Of a stretch of 64,000 nt of DNA, positions 50,923-58,467 are shown piece by piece (the first letter of the stretch is position 1; the number at the start of each line of letters is the position of its first letter). The position numbers were made by a program, and so were the translations under genes. The DNA is from Streptomyces musisoli (GTDB taxonomy: Bacteria; Actinomycetota; Actinomycetes; Streptomycetales; Streptomycetaceae): the NCBI RefSeq assembly GCF_016741855.1, contig NZ_JAERRH010000021.1:37042-101041 (forward strand), given 5' to 3'. Under the pieces are notes generated by a model, which saw only the letters and a list, made by a program, of their open reading frames with translations, did not search any database and had not been told where the DNA came from.

Positions 50923-52686
50923 ATGCATCGGTACAGGTCCCACACCTGCGGCCAGCTCCGCGCCTCTGACGTCGGCACCGACGTCCGGCTGAGTGGCTGG
51001 CTGCACAATCGGCGCGACCTGGGCGGCATCCTCTTCATCGATCTGCGCGACCACTACGGCATCACGCAGCTGGTCGCCCGCCCCGGCACGCCCGCGTACG
51101 AGGCCCTGGACAAGATCTCCAAGGAGTCCACGGTCCGTATCGACGGCCGCGTTGTTTCACGTGGAACCGAGAACGTGAACCCCGACCTGCCCACCGGCGA
51201 GATCGAGGTCGAGGTCGCCGAGGTCGAGCTGCTCGGTTCGGCGCAGCCCCTGCCCTTCACGATCAACGCCGAGGACGGGGTGAACGAGGAGCGGCGTCTG
51301 GAGTACCGCTTCCTGGACCTGCGCCGCGAGCGCATGCACCGCAACATCATGCTGCGCACTGCGGTCATCTCGGCGATCCGGCACAAGATGACGGCGCTGG
51401 GCTTCAACGAGATGGCGACGCCGATCCTGTCCGCCACCTCGCCCGAGGGCGCCCGCGACTTCGTGGTGCCCTCCCGGCTGAACCCGGGCAAGTTCTACGC
51501 CCTGCCGCAGGCCCCGCAGCAGTTCAAGCAGCTGCTGATGATCTCCGGCTTCGACCGCTACTTCCAGATCGCGCCCTGCTTCCGCGACGAGGACGCCCGC
51601 GCCGACCGCTCGCCCGGCGAGTTCTACCAGCTCGACGTCGAGATGAGCTTCGTCGAGCAGGAGGACGTCTTCCAGCCGATCGAGCAGCTGATGACCGAGC
51701 TGTTCGAGGAGTTCGGCAACGGCCGCCATGTGACGTCCCCGTTCCCGCGGATCCCGTTCCGCGAGGCGATGCTCAAGTACGGCTCCGACAAGCCGGACCT
51801 GCGCGCCCAGCTGGAACTGGTGGACATCACCGACGTCTTCGAGGGCTCGGAGTTCAAGGCGTTCGCCGGCAAGCACGTGCGCGCGCTGCCGGTCCCGGCG
51901 GTCCAGGACCAGCCGCGCAAGTTCTTCGACCAGCTCGGTGACTTCGCCGTGTCGCTGGGCGCCAAGGGCCTGGCCTGGGTCCGCGTCGGCGAGGACGGCA
52001 CGCTGTCCGGCCCGATCGCGAAGTTCCTCACCGAGGAGAACGTCGCCGAGCTGACCAAGCGCCTCTCGCTGGCCGCCGGCCACGCCGTCTTCTTCGGCGC
52101 GGGCGAGTTCGACGAGGTCTCCAAGATCATGGGCGCGGTGCGCGTCGAGGCCGCCAAGCGGGCCGGCCACTTCGAGGAGAACGTCTTCCGCTTCTGCTGG
52201 ATCGTCGACTTCCCGATGTACGAGAAGGACGAGGAGACCGGCGCGATCGACTTCTCGCACAACCCCTTCTCCATGCCGCAGGGCGGTCTTGAGGCCCTGG
52301 AGACCCAGGACCCGCTGGACATCCTGGGCTGGCAGTACGACATCGTCTGCAACGGCGTCGAGCTGTCCTCCGGCGCGATCCGGAACCACGAGCCGGACAT
52401 CATGCTCAAGGCGTTCGAGATCGCGGGCTACGACCGGGAGACCGTCGAGGAGAAGTTCGCCGGCATGCTGCGCGCCTTCCGCTTCGGCGCCCCGCCGCAC
52501 GGCGGCATCGCCCCGGGTGTGGACCGCATCGTCATGCTCCTCGCGGACGAGCCCAACATCCGCGAGACGATCGCCTTCCCGCTCAACGGCAACGCCCAGG
52601 ACCTGATGATGGGCGCGCCGACCGAGCTGGAGGAGGCGCGGCTGCGCGAGCTGCACCTGAGCATCCGCAAGCCGCAGCCGAAGTAG
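50923..52686 (+). CDS. aspS: Aspartyl-tRNA synthetase
   Basis: The 587-aa class II synthetase has the N-terminal OB-fold anticodon-binding domain (VRLSGWLHNRRDLGGILFID), motif 2 (FRDEDARADRSPGEFYQLD), the bacterial GAD insertion domain (~residues 300-400) and motif 3 (GGIAPGVDRIVMLLAD). Length and layout fit bacterial or nondiscriminating AspRS. Codons 78-82 (GTT TCA CGT GGA ACC) contain a near-perfect parS site. Confidence 0.95.
   Translation: MHRYRSHTCGQLRASDVGTDVRLSGWLHNRRDLGGILFIDLRDHYGITQLVARPGTPAYEALDKISKESTVRIDGRVVSRGTENVNPDLPTGEIEVEVAEVELLGSAQPLPFTINAEDGVNEERRLEYRFLDLRRERMHRNIMLRTAVISAIRHKMTALGFNEMATPILSATSPEGARDFVVPSRLNPGKFYALPQAPQQFKQLLMISGFDRYFQIAPCFRDEDARADRSPGEFYQLDVEMSFVEQEDVFQPIEQLMTELFEEFGNGRHVTSPFPRIPFREAMLKYGSDKPDLRAQLELVDITDVFEGSEFKAFAGKHVRALPVPAVQDQPRKFFDQLGDFAVSLGAKGLAWVRVGEDGTLSGPIAKFLTEENVAELTKRLSLAAGHAVFFGAGEFDEVSKIMGAVRVEAAKRAGHFEENVFRFCWIVDFPMYEKDEETGAIDFSHNPFSMPQGGLEALETQDPLDILGWQYDIVCNGVELSSGAIRNHEPDIMLKAFEIAGYDRETVEEKFAGMLRAFRFGAPPHGGIAPGVDRIVMLLADEPNIRETIAFPLNGNAQDLMMGAPTELEEARLRELHLSIRKPQPK
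51154..51167. other. parS site (ParB binding), one mismatch
   Basis: GTTTCACGTGGAAC differs from the perfect palindrome GTTTCACGTGAAAC by one base. It lies within the aspS coding sequence and encodes V-S-R-G-T in frame. It is 34.3 kb from the perfect site at 16893. Confidence 0.85.
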
Positions 52687-52699
52687 GCGGCAGCTCCGC

Positions 52700-52749
52700 C
52701 TGTGCGCGCCGATCTGTCCTGATTCGCTCTGGACGATCGGCGCGCACAG
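52700..52749. terminator. aspS terminator hairpin
   Basis: The stem CTGTGCGCGCCGATC / GATCGGCGCGCACAG (52700-52714, 52735-52749) continues after one bulged T with GTCC/GGAC and closes with an 11-nt loop. It lies 14 bp after the aspS stop. Confidence 0.87.
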
Positions 52750-52795
52750 CCGTCTCCGGGCCGGGTGACAGCTTGCGTCCCTACGGTCCCGGCCC

Positions 52796-52899
52796 ATGAC
52801 CGACACCACTCGTGCATCCGGCGGCGAAGACCGTGAGCCGACCCGTCGTGCCGTGATCGTGGCCGGCGGCGCCACCGTCGTCGCCCCTGACGGCGCAGG
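52796..52899 (+). pseudogene. Possible truncated start of a Tat-exported protein
   Basis: A frame from ATG 52796 reads MTDTTRASGGEDREPTRRAV and then IVAGGATVVAP, which looks like the N-region and hydrophobic core of a twin-arginine signal peptide, as in small exported Rieske-type proteins. Homology-like sequence ends there and the frame runs antisense into the next gene. Probably a 5' remnant; this is inference from pattern only. Confidence 0.35.
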
Positions 52900-53598
52900 T
52901 CAGTCGTCCTGTTCCTGCTCGTCGACGTCGGTGTCCGGGGACGCGCCGTCCTCCAGAAGCCGCTCGGCGATGTCGTCGGACCAGTGCTGGGCCCAGGCGC
53001 GCAGGGCGGTGACCTCCTGCTCGCTCAGCCCGTACCGGACGAAGTCCCGGTCGGAGTAGAAGTCCGTGCCCGTCAGCCGGGACTGAAGGGTGGGCAGGTC
53101 GAACGGGTCGTGGGCGTGGCGGCGGCCCAGTTCCTCCAGGTCCGGCAGGGAGAACCGGGCCGCGGCGGCCCGGGCGTCGATGAGATCGACGGCCGCGCCC
53201 CGGTCGTACAGGGCCCGGATCTTCGTACCGACGGCGTCCTCCAGGGAGAGGGCCGGGCCGTACGCGGTCAGCTCCGGCGACTGCCAGAAGACCTCCTTGT
53301 GCAGCGTGAGGGCACTGGCCTCGCCGCTCGCCGGGTCGGTGACCGTCAGCCGCGCGGTGAGCGTGCCGACGTCCCCGGCCCGGACGCGCCGCCCTCGTGC
53401 CTCCAGCGTCGCGGCGAGGGCGCCGGCGATGTGTTCCATGCTCTCGGCGCTCTCGGTGGCGAGATCGAGGTCGGCGTGCGGACGCAGGAGCAGGCCGTGG
53501 GCCTGGAGGGCATAGCCGCCGGCCAGGACCAGACCGTACGGGCCGCCCGCCGGGAGGGCGTCCGCGAGGAGCCGGCGATGGGGTTCGGGGATGTCCAC
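52900..53598 (-). CDS. Nucleotidyltransferase AbiEii/AbiGii-like protein
   Basis: The 232-aa protein has the minimal nucleotidyltransferase signature LVLAGGYALQAHGLLLRPHA followed by DLDLAT and a later VGTKIRALYDRGAAVDLIDA helix, as in the AbiEii (type IV toxin-like) family. No AbiEi-type antitoxin gene is next to it, so it may be an orphan. GTG at 53598 is used, with a weak GGAAA site. The C-terminus is acidic. Confidence 0.72.
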   Translation of the reverse strand: MDIPEPHRRLLADALPAGGPYGLVLAGGYALQAHGLLLRPHADLDLATESAESMEHIAGALAATLEARGRRVRAGDVGTLTARLTVTDPASGEASALTLHKEVFWQSPELTAYGPALSLEDAVGTKIRALYDRGAAVDLIDARAAAARFSLPDLEELGRRHAHDPFDLPTLQSRLTGTDFYSDRDFVRYGLSEQEVTALRAWAQHWSDDIAERLLEDGASPDTDVDEQEQDD

Positions 53599-53691
53599 GG
53601 GAAGATTTTTCCGGCTTCCTGTCACACATGCGCGACGTCGGGGTTCAAGGAGGTGTCCGAAGCACGGAGCACACCCCGACGGGAGCCTCTC

Positions 53692-54039
53692 ATGCGTACC
53701 GCCCAGATCATCGTCACCCTGCTCGCCGCGCTCATGGCCGGTTTCTCCGGAACCGTGCTGCTGATGCGGGCGCAGTGGATCGTGCAGGCACTCGAGGACT
53801 ACCGGGTGCCGAAGTCGTGGTGGACCCCGCTGGGGCTGGCCAAGGCCGCCGGTGCCCTGGGACTGGTGGCCGGCCTGTTCGTGCCGGTGATCGGGGTGCT
53901 GGCCGGGTGCGGGCTGGTGCTCTACTTCCTCGGCGCCGCGATCACCGTGGCGCGGGCGCGGTGGTACTCGCACATCCCCTTCCCGCTCGTCTACGCGGCA
54001 CCGGTGGCCGGGGCCCTCGTCCTCGGGTACCTCGCCTGA
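53692..54039 (+). CDS. DoxX-like small membrane protein
   Basis: The 115-aa protein has four hydrophobic helices (IVTLLAALMAGFSGTVLLM, LAKAAGALGLVAGLFVPVI, VLAGCGLVLYFLGAAITVA, VYAAPVAGALVLGYLA), matching the DoxX-like family. Function unknown. ATG at 53692 follows GGGAGCC. Confidence 0.78.
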   Translation: MRTAQIIVTLLAALMAGFSGTVLLMRAQWIVQALEDYRVPKSWWTPLGLAKAAGALGLVAGLFVPVIGVLAGCGLVLYFLGAAITVARARWYSHIPFPLVYAAPVAGALVLGYLA

Positions 54040-54088
54040 CCGGGCCGGCCGGAGAATTTCCTCCGGCCGGCCCCGCAATCTGCCGGGC

Positions 54089-54988
54089 TCAGAACCCCTC
54101 CGGATCTTCATGCTCCGGATCGCTCTCCGCCTGGGCGTAGCGGGTGGAGCAGGCAGGGCAGAGCCCTGGGGCCGGTGAGCGGAAGGCGTGGTCGCAGCCG
54201 TCGCAGTTCTGCAGCGGGTGGCGGACGGCCGGTGGCTGGGCAGGCGTGCGGAACGGGGGCGCAGGCGGGAGTTGCGCGGTCAGGCGGTGGGCGAGGAGGG
54301 CTGCCGGACGGATCAGGGGTTCGTTCGGCAGGTTCGCGGTCAGCGCGTGGCGTACGGCGGAAGGGGTGAGGTCCCGCTCCAGCCAGGCGGCGACGCCGGG
54401 GGCGAGATGTTCGGCGTCGGTCGCGGAGAGGATCAGGCGGGGGTCGTGGCGGCGCAGGCCGGCGAGGACGTCGACGGCTGTCCGGAGGAGGGCGGGCGCG
54501 GGGTACGACGGCTGGGGGACGGTGGGGAGGCGTTTGCGTGTCGCGGGCTCGTCGGGGGCGGTGCGTCGGGCGGCCCTGCGGGTGGTCGTCTCGCGGGCGG
54601 CGGCGCGGTGGCCGGGCCTGTTGCAGGAGACCGTGTGGGTGACGATCCGGCCGGTCGGGGTGCGCTCGCGGGTGCGGCGCAGGTAGCCGTGCGCTTCGAG
54701 TTCGCGCAGGGCGGCGGCGATACGGGTCGGGCCCTCGGGAAAGCGGGCGGCGAGCGTCTTGATGTCGACGGCGGTGCCGGGCCGCACGGACTGGATGTAG
54801 CAGGCCAGTCCGATGGCGAGCAGGGACAACTCCGGGTGCTGGGTCAGGTCGTTGCCGATCACCGTGAAGTTCTCGGTGTGGCGGACGTGGTCGTGGGTGA
54901 CGCCGGCGGTCGGCTGCCCGGAGGGGTGGTTTTTGCCCGGGACCCGGGACTGGGCGCGCGGGGGCGCGCTAGTGTTTTTGGTATCCAT
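54089..54988 (-). CDS. Helix-turn-helix protein with C-terminal zinc ribbon
   Basis: The 299-aa protein has an N-terminal winged-helix segment (NDLTQHPELSLLAIGLACYI; VDIKTLAARFPEGPTRIAAA; ELEAHGYLRRTRERTPTGR), a basic middle region and a C-terminal Cys4 motif (CDGCDHAFRSPAPGLCPAC). Proteins of this kind occur in many copies in Streptomyces, often near mobile or XRE-DUF397 genes; function unknown. ATG at 54988. Confidence 0.72.
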   Translation of the reverse strand: MDTKNTSAPPRAQSRVPGKNHPSGQPTAGVTHDHVRHTENFTVIGNDLTQHPELSLLAIGLACYIQSVRPGTAVDIKTLAARFPEGPTRIAAALRELEAHGYLRRTRERTPTGRIVTHTVSCNRPGHRAAARETTTRRAARRTAPDEPATRKRLPTVPQPSYPAPALLRTAVDVLAGLRRHDPRLILSATDAEHLAPGVAAWLERDLTPSAVRHALTANLPNEPLIRPAALLAHRLTAQLPPAPPFRTPAQPPAVRHPLQNCDGCDHAFRSPAPGLCPACSTRYAQAESDPEHEDPEGF

Positions 54989-55128
54989 CGGGAAGTGCTC
55001 TCTTCCTCGGTGGTCAGGCCCTCGCACTGGGATGCCAGTCCCGGCGAGGGCCGTCGCATGTCTGGGGTTGTCGTGTGCTGCTGGCGCTGAGCGTAGGGCA
55101 GCCAACCGGGCCCAGATCCAGCCCAGTC

Positions 55129-55160
55129 GGGCATATTCACTCGCGGGAGTGAGTTTGCCC
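55129..55160. promoter_or_regulatory. Extended symmetrical dyad between two divergent DNA-binding protein genes
   Basis: TCACTC-GCGG-GAGTGA (55137-55152) is flanked, 3 bp out on each side, by GGGCA and TGCCC (55129-55133 and 55156-55160). The 446-bp interval 54989-55434 contains no gene; this dyad is its only clear feature and a likely operator for one of the flanking regulators. Confidence 0.55.
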
Positions 55161-55434
55161 GGTGGGAGGGAGGGGGTGGGGCTTGGTCGGGTGCTTTCTC
55201 CCCAGTGGGTGGTGCATAGGGAGCGCAGGCCGGACCGGGGAGTGGGGGTTCAGGCTCCGGTGACGGCCCATACCGTCGAGTTTCCGGTTCTTGTCACTCA
55301 GCGTGGCCGGTGCGCCTACCGTGAAGAGTGACGCTGCGCTTGCGTGCGGTGACTTTCCGGTTGTTGGCCGGACTGCCGGAGCCGTGCGCGGGTGAGGCGT
55401 GGCTGGTGCGAGGCGGTACGACGGAGGGGCGCGC

Positions 55435-56310
55435 ATGACGGTGGACGGCGAGGTGCGGCGGCTCAGGACCGAGGCTGACGAGCCGGGGTGGGAGGTGGAC
55501 CCGGACGACGAGTGGGGCGTGGCGGTGGTCACCACCGTGGGGCGGCAGTTGAAGCTGCGGCGTGAGGCCGTGGGCATGCGGGCCGGTGACTTCGGTAAGG
55601 CCGTGGGGTACGGCGAGGATCTCGTCTACAAGATCGAGAGCGGGAAGCGGATTCCCCGGCCGGAGTATCTGGACAGGGCGGATGAGGTGTTGGGGGCGGG
55701 TGGGTTGCTCGCCGCTATGAAGGACGATGTGGCGAAGGTCCGGTACCCGAAGAAGGTGCGGGACCTGGCCCAGATGGAGGCGCGGGCGGTCGAGATCGGG
55801 GTGTACGTGTGCCACAGCATCAGCGGGCTGTTGCAGACACCTGAGCACGCCAGGGCAGCTTTCGAGTCAAGGCAACCTCCGTACTCGGAGGAGGAGGTCG
55901 AGCGGATGGTGGCCGCTCGCATGGCTCGGCAGTCGATCTTCGATCGGGACCCCGCCCCTGCAATCAGCTTCGTCCTGGAAGAGGCGCCGCTCCGGCGACC
56001 GCTCGGGGGCACAATGGCGTGGCGGCAGCAGCTCGAACGTCTGTTGGAGGTGGGGCGGTTGCGTAACGTCGCTCTCCAGGTGATGCCGACACACCGGGAG
56101 ATCCACCCGGGCCTGGACGGCAAGATCGAGATGCTGAAGTTCGAGGACGGAACGGCCGTGGGACGGTCAGATGGTGCGTTCAACGGGCGGCCGATCTCGG
56201 ACCCGAGGCACCTCCGCATCCTTGAGCTGCGCTATGGCACCATCCGGGCGCAGGCCCTCCCGCCGGGGGAGTCGCTGGCCTTCATCGAACAACTGCTGGG
56301 AGAAACATGA
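55435..56310 (+). CDS. XRE-family regulator with DUF5753-type C-terminal domain
   Basis: The 291-aa protein has an XRE helix-turn-helix (RQLKLRREAVGMRAGDFGKA, GYGEDLVYKIESGKRIPRP) and the C-terminal DUF5753 domain common in Streptomyces (LPPGESLAFIEQLLGE end). It is coupled by ATGA to a DUF397 gene, the classic pair related to WhiJ/AbaA developmental loci. ATG at 55435. Confidence 0.87.
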   Translation: MTVDGEVRRLRTEADEPGWEVDPDDEWGVAVVTTVGRQLKLRREAVGMRAGDFGKAVGYGEDLVYKIESGKRIPRPEYLDRADEVLGAGGLLAAMKDDVAKVRYPKKVRDLAQMEARAVEIGVYVCHSISGLLQTPEHARAAFESRQPPYSEEEVERMVAARMARQSIFDRDPAPAISFVLEEAPLRRPLGGTMAWRQQLERLLEVGRLRNVALQVMPTHREIHPGLDGKIEMLKFEDGTAVGRSDGAFNGRPISDPRHLRILELRYGTIRAQALPPGESLAFIEQLLGET

Positions 56311-56531
56311 TCCGTAAGGCCTCCGCCGGGGACGCCTCCGAACCGGTGTGGTTCAAGAGCAGCTACAGCGACGGCAACGAAGGCGACTCCTGCGTCGAGG
56401 TCGCCACCACCCCCGGCACCATCCACGTCCGCGACTCCAAGTACCGGGACACCAGCCCCCTCCTGGCCCTCACGCCGGAGGCGTGGGCGGGCTTCGTTGC
56501 GTACGCGTCCGGCAACCGGCCCCTCGACTGA
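56307..56531 (+). CDS. DUF397 family small protein
   Basis: The 74-aa protein has the DUF397 signature WFKSSYSDGNEGDSCVEVA, IHVRDSK and LTPEAWAGFVAYA. It is translated with the preceding XRE regulator (ATGA overlap). DUF397 proteins act as partners of XRE-DUF5753 proteins and have been likened to toxin-antitoxin pairs; the biochemical role is unknown. Confidence 0.92.
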   Translation: MIRKASAGDASEPVWFKSSYSDGNEGDSCVEVATTPGTIHVRDSKYRDTSPLLALTPEAWAGFVAYASGNRPLD

Positions 56532-56590
56532 CGTACCCCGCACCTGGTTTCACCGGGCGCGGGGCACTGGCGTAGGGCTCAGAAGACGGG

Positions 56591-58306
56591 TCAGCCCTCT
56601 TCGCCGCCGAAGCGCTCCTTGTACGTCTCCAGGTCCTCGTCCGTCAGCTTGGCGAACAGGACCGGCGGGACCGTGAACGGAGTGCCGGACGGGACGGAGG
56701 CCAGGGCCTTCGCCTCCTCGGCGGTGACCCAGGTGGCGGTGTCCTGCGGCAGGGCGAACGCCTCGCGCATGACCTTGGCCGTCGCCGGGATGAACGGCTC
56801 GGAGACCACCGCGTACAGGTGGATGAGGTTCATCGCCGTACGCAGGGTGAGGGCCGCGCCCTCCTTGTTCGTCTTGATCTCCAGCCAGGGGGCCTTCTCC
56901 TCCAGGTAGGAGTTGCCGGCCGACCACAGGGCGCGCAGGGCCGCGGCGGCCTTGCGGAACTGGAGGGCCTCCATGTGCGACTCGTACTCCGCGAGGAGCG
57001 CCGCGATCTCCTCGCCGAGCTTCGCCTCCGCCTCGCCGGGCTCACCGCCGGCCGGGACCTCCTCGCCGAAGCGCTTCTTGCTGAAGGACAGCACGCGGTT
57101 GACGAAGTTGCCGAGGGTGTCGGCCAGGTCCTTGTTCACCGTGGCGGTGAAGTGCTCCCAGGTGAAGGACGAGTCGTCCGACTCGGGGGCGTTGGCGATC
57201 AGGAAGTAGCGCCAGTAGTCGGCGGGCAGGATGGCCAGGGCCTGGTCGGTGAAGACGCCCCGCTTCTGCGAGGTGGAGAACTTGCCGCCGTAGTACGTCA
57301 GCCAGTTGAACGCCTTGACGTAGTCGACCTTCTTCCACGGCTCGCGCACGCCCAGCTCGGTGGCCGGGAACATCACGGTGTGGAAGGGGACGTTGTCCTT
57401 GGCCATGAACTCGGTGTAGCGGACGGTGTCGTCCGCCTCGTACCACCAGGACTTCCAGTCGCGGTTGGCCGGGTCCTGGTCGGCCCACTCCTTCGTCGCG
57501 CCGATGTACTCGATCGGGGCGTCGAACCAGACGTAGAAGACCTTGCCCTCGGCGGCCAGCTCCGGCCAGGTGTCCGCCGGGACCGGGACGCCCCAGTCCA
57601 GGTCGCGGGTGATCGCCCGGTCGTGCAGGCCCTCGTTCAGCCACTTGCGGGCGATGGAGGAGGCGAGCTGCGGCCAGTCGTCCTCGTGCCGGGCGACCCA
57701 CGCCTCGACCTCGTGCTGGAGCTTGGACTGGAGCAGGAAGAGGTGCTTGGTCTCGCGGACCTCCAGGTCCGTGGAGCCGGAGATCGCCGAGCGCGGGTTG
57801 ATCAGGTCGGTCGGGTCCAGCACGCGCGTGCAGTTCTCGCACTGGTCGCCGCGGGCCTTGTCGTAGCCGCAGTGCGGGCAGGTGCCCTCGACATAGCGGT
57901 CCGGCAGGAAGCGGCCGTCGGCGGGCGAGTACACCTGGCGGATCGCCCGCTCCTCGATGAAGCCGTTCTCGTTCAGCCGGCGGGCGAAGTGCTGGGTGAT
58001 CTCGACGTTCTCCGGGCTGGAGCTGCGGCCGAAGTAGTCGAACGCGAGTGCGAAGCCGTCGTAGACCGCCTTCTGGGCGTCGTGCGCCTGCGCGCAGAAC
58101 TCCGCCACGGGCAGCCCCTGCTCCTTGGCGGCCAGCTCGGCGGGGGTGCCGTGCTCGTCCGTCGCGCAGATGTAGAGGACGTCGTGACCGCGCTGGCGGA
58201 GGTACCGGGAGTACACGTCCGCCGGGAGCATGGACCCCACCATGTTGCCCAGGTGCTTGATCCCGTTGATGTACGGAAGGGCGCTGGTGATGAGGTGTCG
58301 AGCCAT
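56591..58306 (-). CDS. metG: Methionyl-tRNA synthetase (HLGN / KFSTSQ type)
   Basis: The 571-aa class I synthetase charges tRNA-Met. The HIGH-like motif is HLGN (NGIKHLGNMVGSMLPADVYS), the zinc knuckle is CPHCG...CENC (about residues 143-159) and the KMSKS-like loop is KFSTSQ, a known variant in one MetRS branch. The anticodon-binding helical domain follows; there is no C-terminal dimer domain. ATG at 58306 with GGGAG upstream. Confidence 0.93.
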   Translation of the reverse strand: MARHLITSALPYINGIKHLGNMVGSMLPADVYSRYLRQRGHDVLYICATDEHGTPAELAAKEQGLPVAEFCAQAHDAQKAVYDGFALAFDYFGRSSSPENVEITQHFARRLNENGFIEERAIRQVYSPADGRFLPDRYVEGTCPHCGYDKARGDQCENCTRVLDPTDLINPRSAISGSTDLEVRETKHLFLLQSKLQHEVEAWVARHEDDWPQLASSIARKWLNEGLHDRAITRDLDWGVPVPADTWPELAAEGKVFYVWFDAPIEYIGATKEWADQDPANRDWKSWWYEADDTVRYTEFMAKDNVPFHTVMFPATELGVREPWKKVDYVKAFNWLTYYGGKFSTSQKRGVFTDQALAILPADYWRYFLIANAPESDDSSFTWEHFTATVNKDLADTLGNFVNRVLSFSKKRFGEEVPAGGEPGEAEAKLGEEIAALLAEYESHMEALQFRKAAAALRALWSAGNSYLEEKAPWLEIKTNKEGAALTLRTAMNLIHLYAVVSEPFIPATAKVMREAFALPQDTATWVTAEEAKALASVPSGTPFTVPPVLFAKLTDEDLETYKERFGGEEG

Positions 58307-58467
58307 CGTGGCTGCTCCCAGGTCGCTGCGTTTTCTGCGGTTTCGAACCTTGAAATCGTAGCCGACACGGGTGGGCCGCCCGCTTCCCGTTTTGCAGGGT
58401 GGGAAGGGGCGGCCAGGGGGTCACCGAGGGTGACTGTGCGGGGGCCGGGCGCGGGTGCGCCGGGGGC

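Noticed and set aside
57240..57300. KFSTSQ instead of KMSKS in metG, suggesting a broken synthetase
   Set aside because: This variant and HLGN for HIGH occur together in a recognised MetRS branch, and all other motifs are intact.
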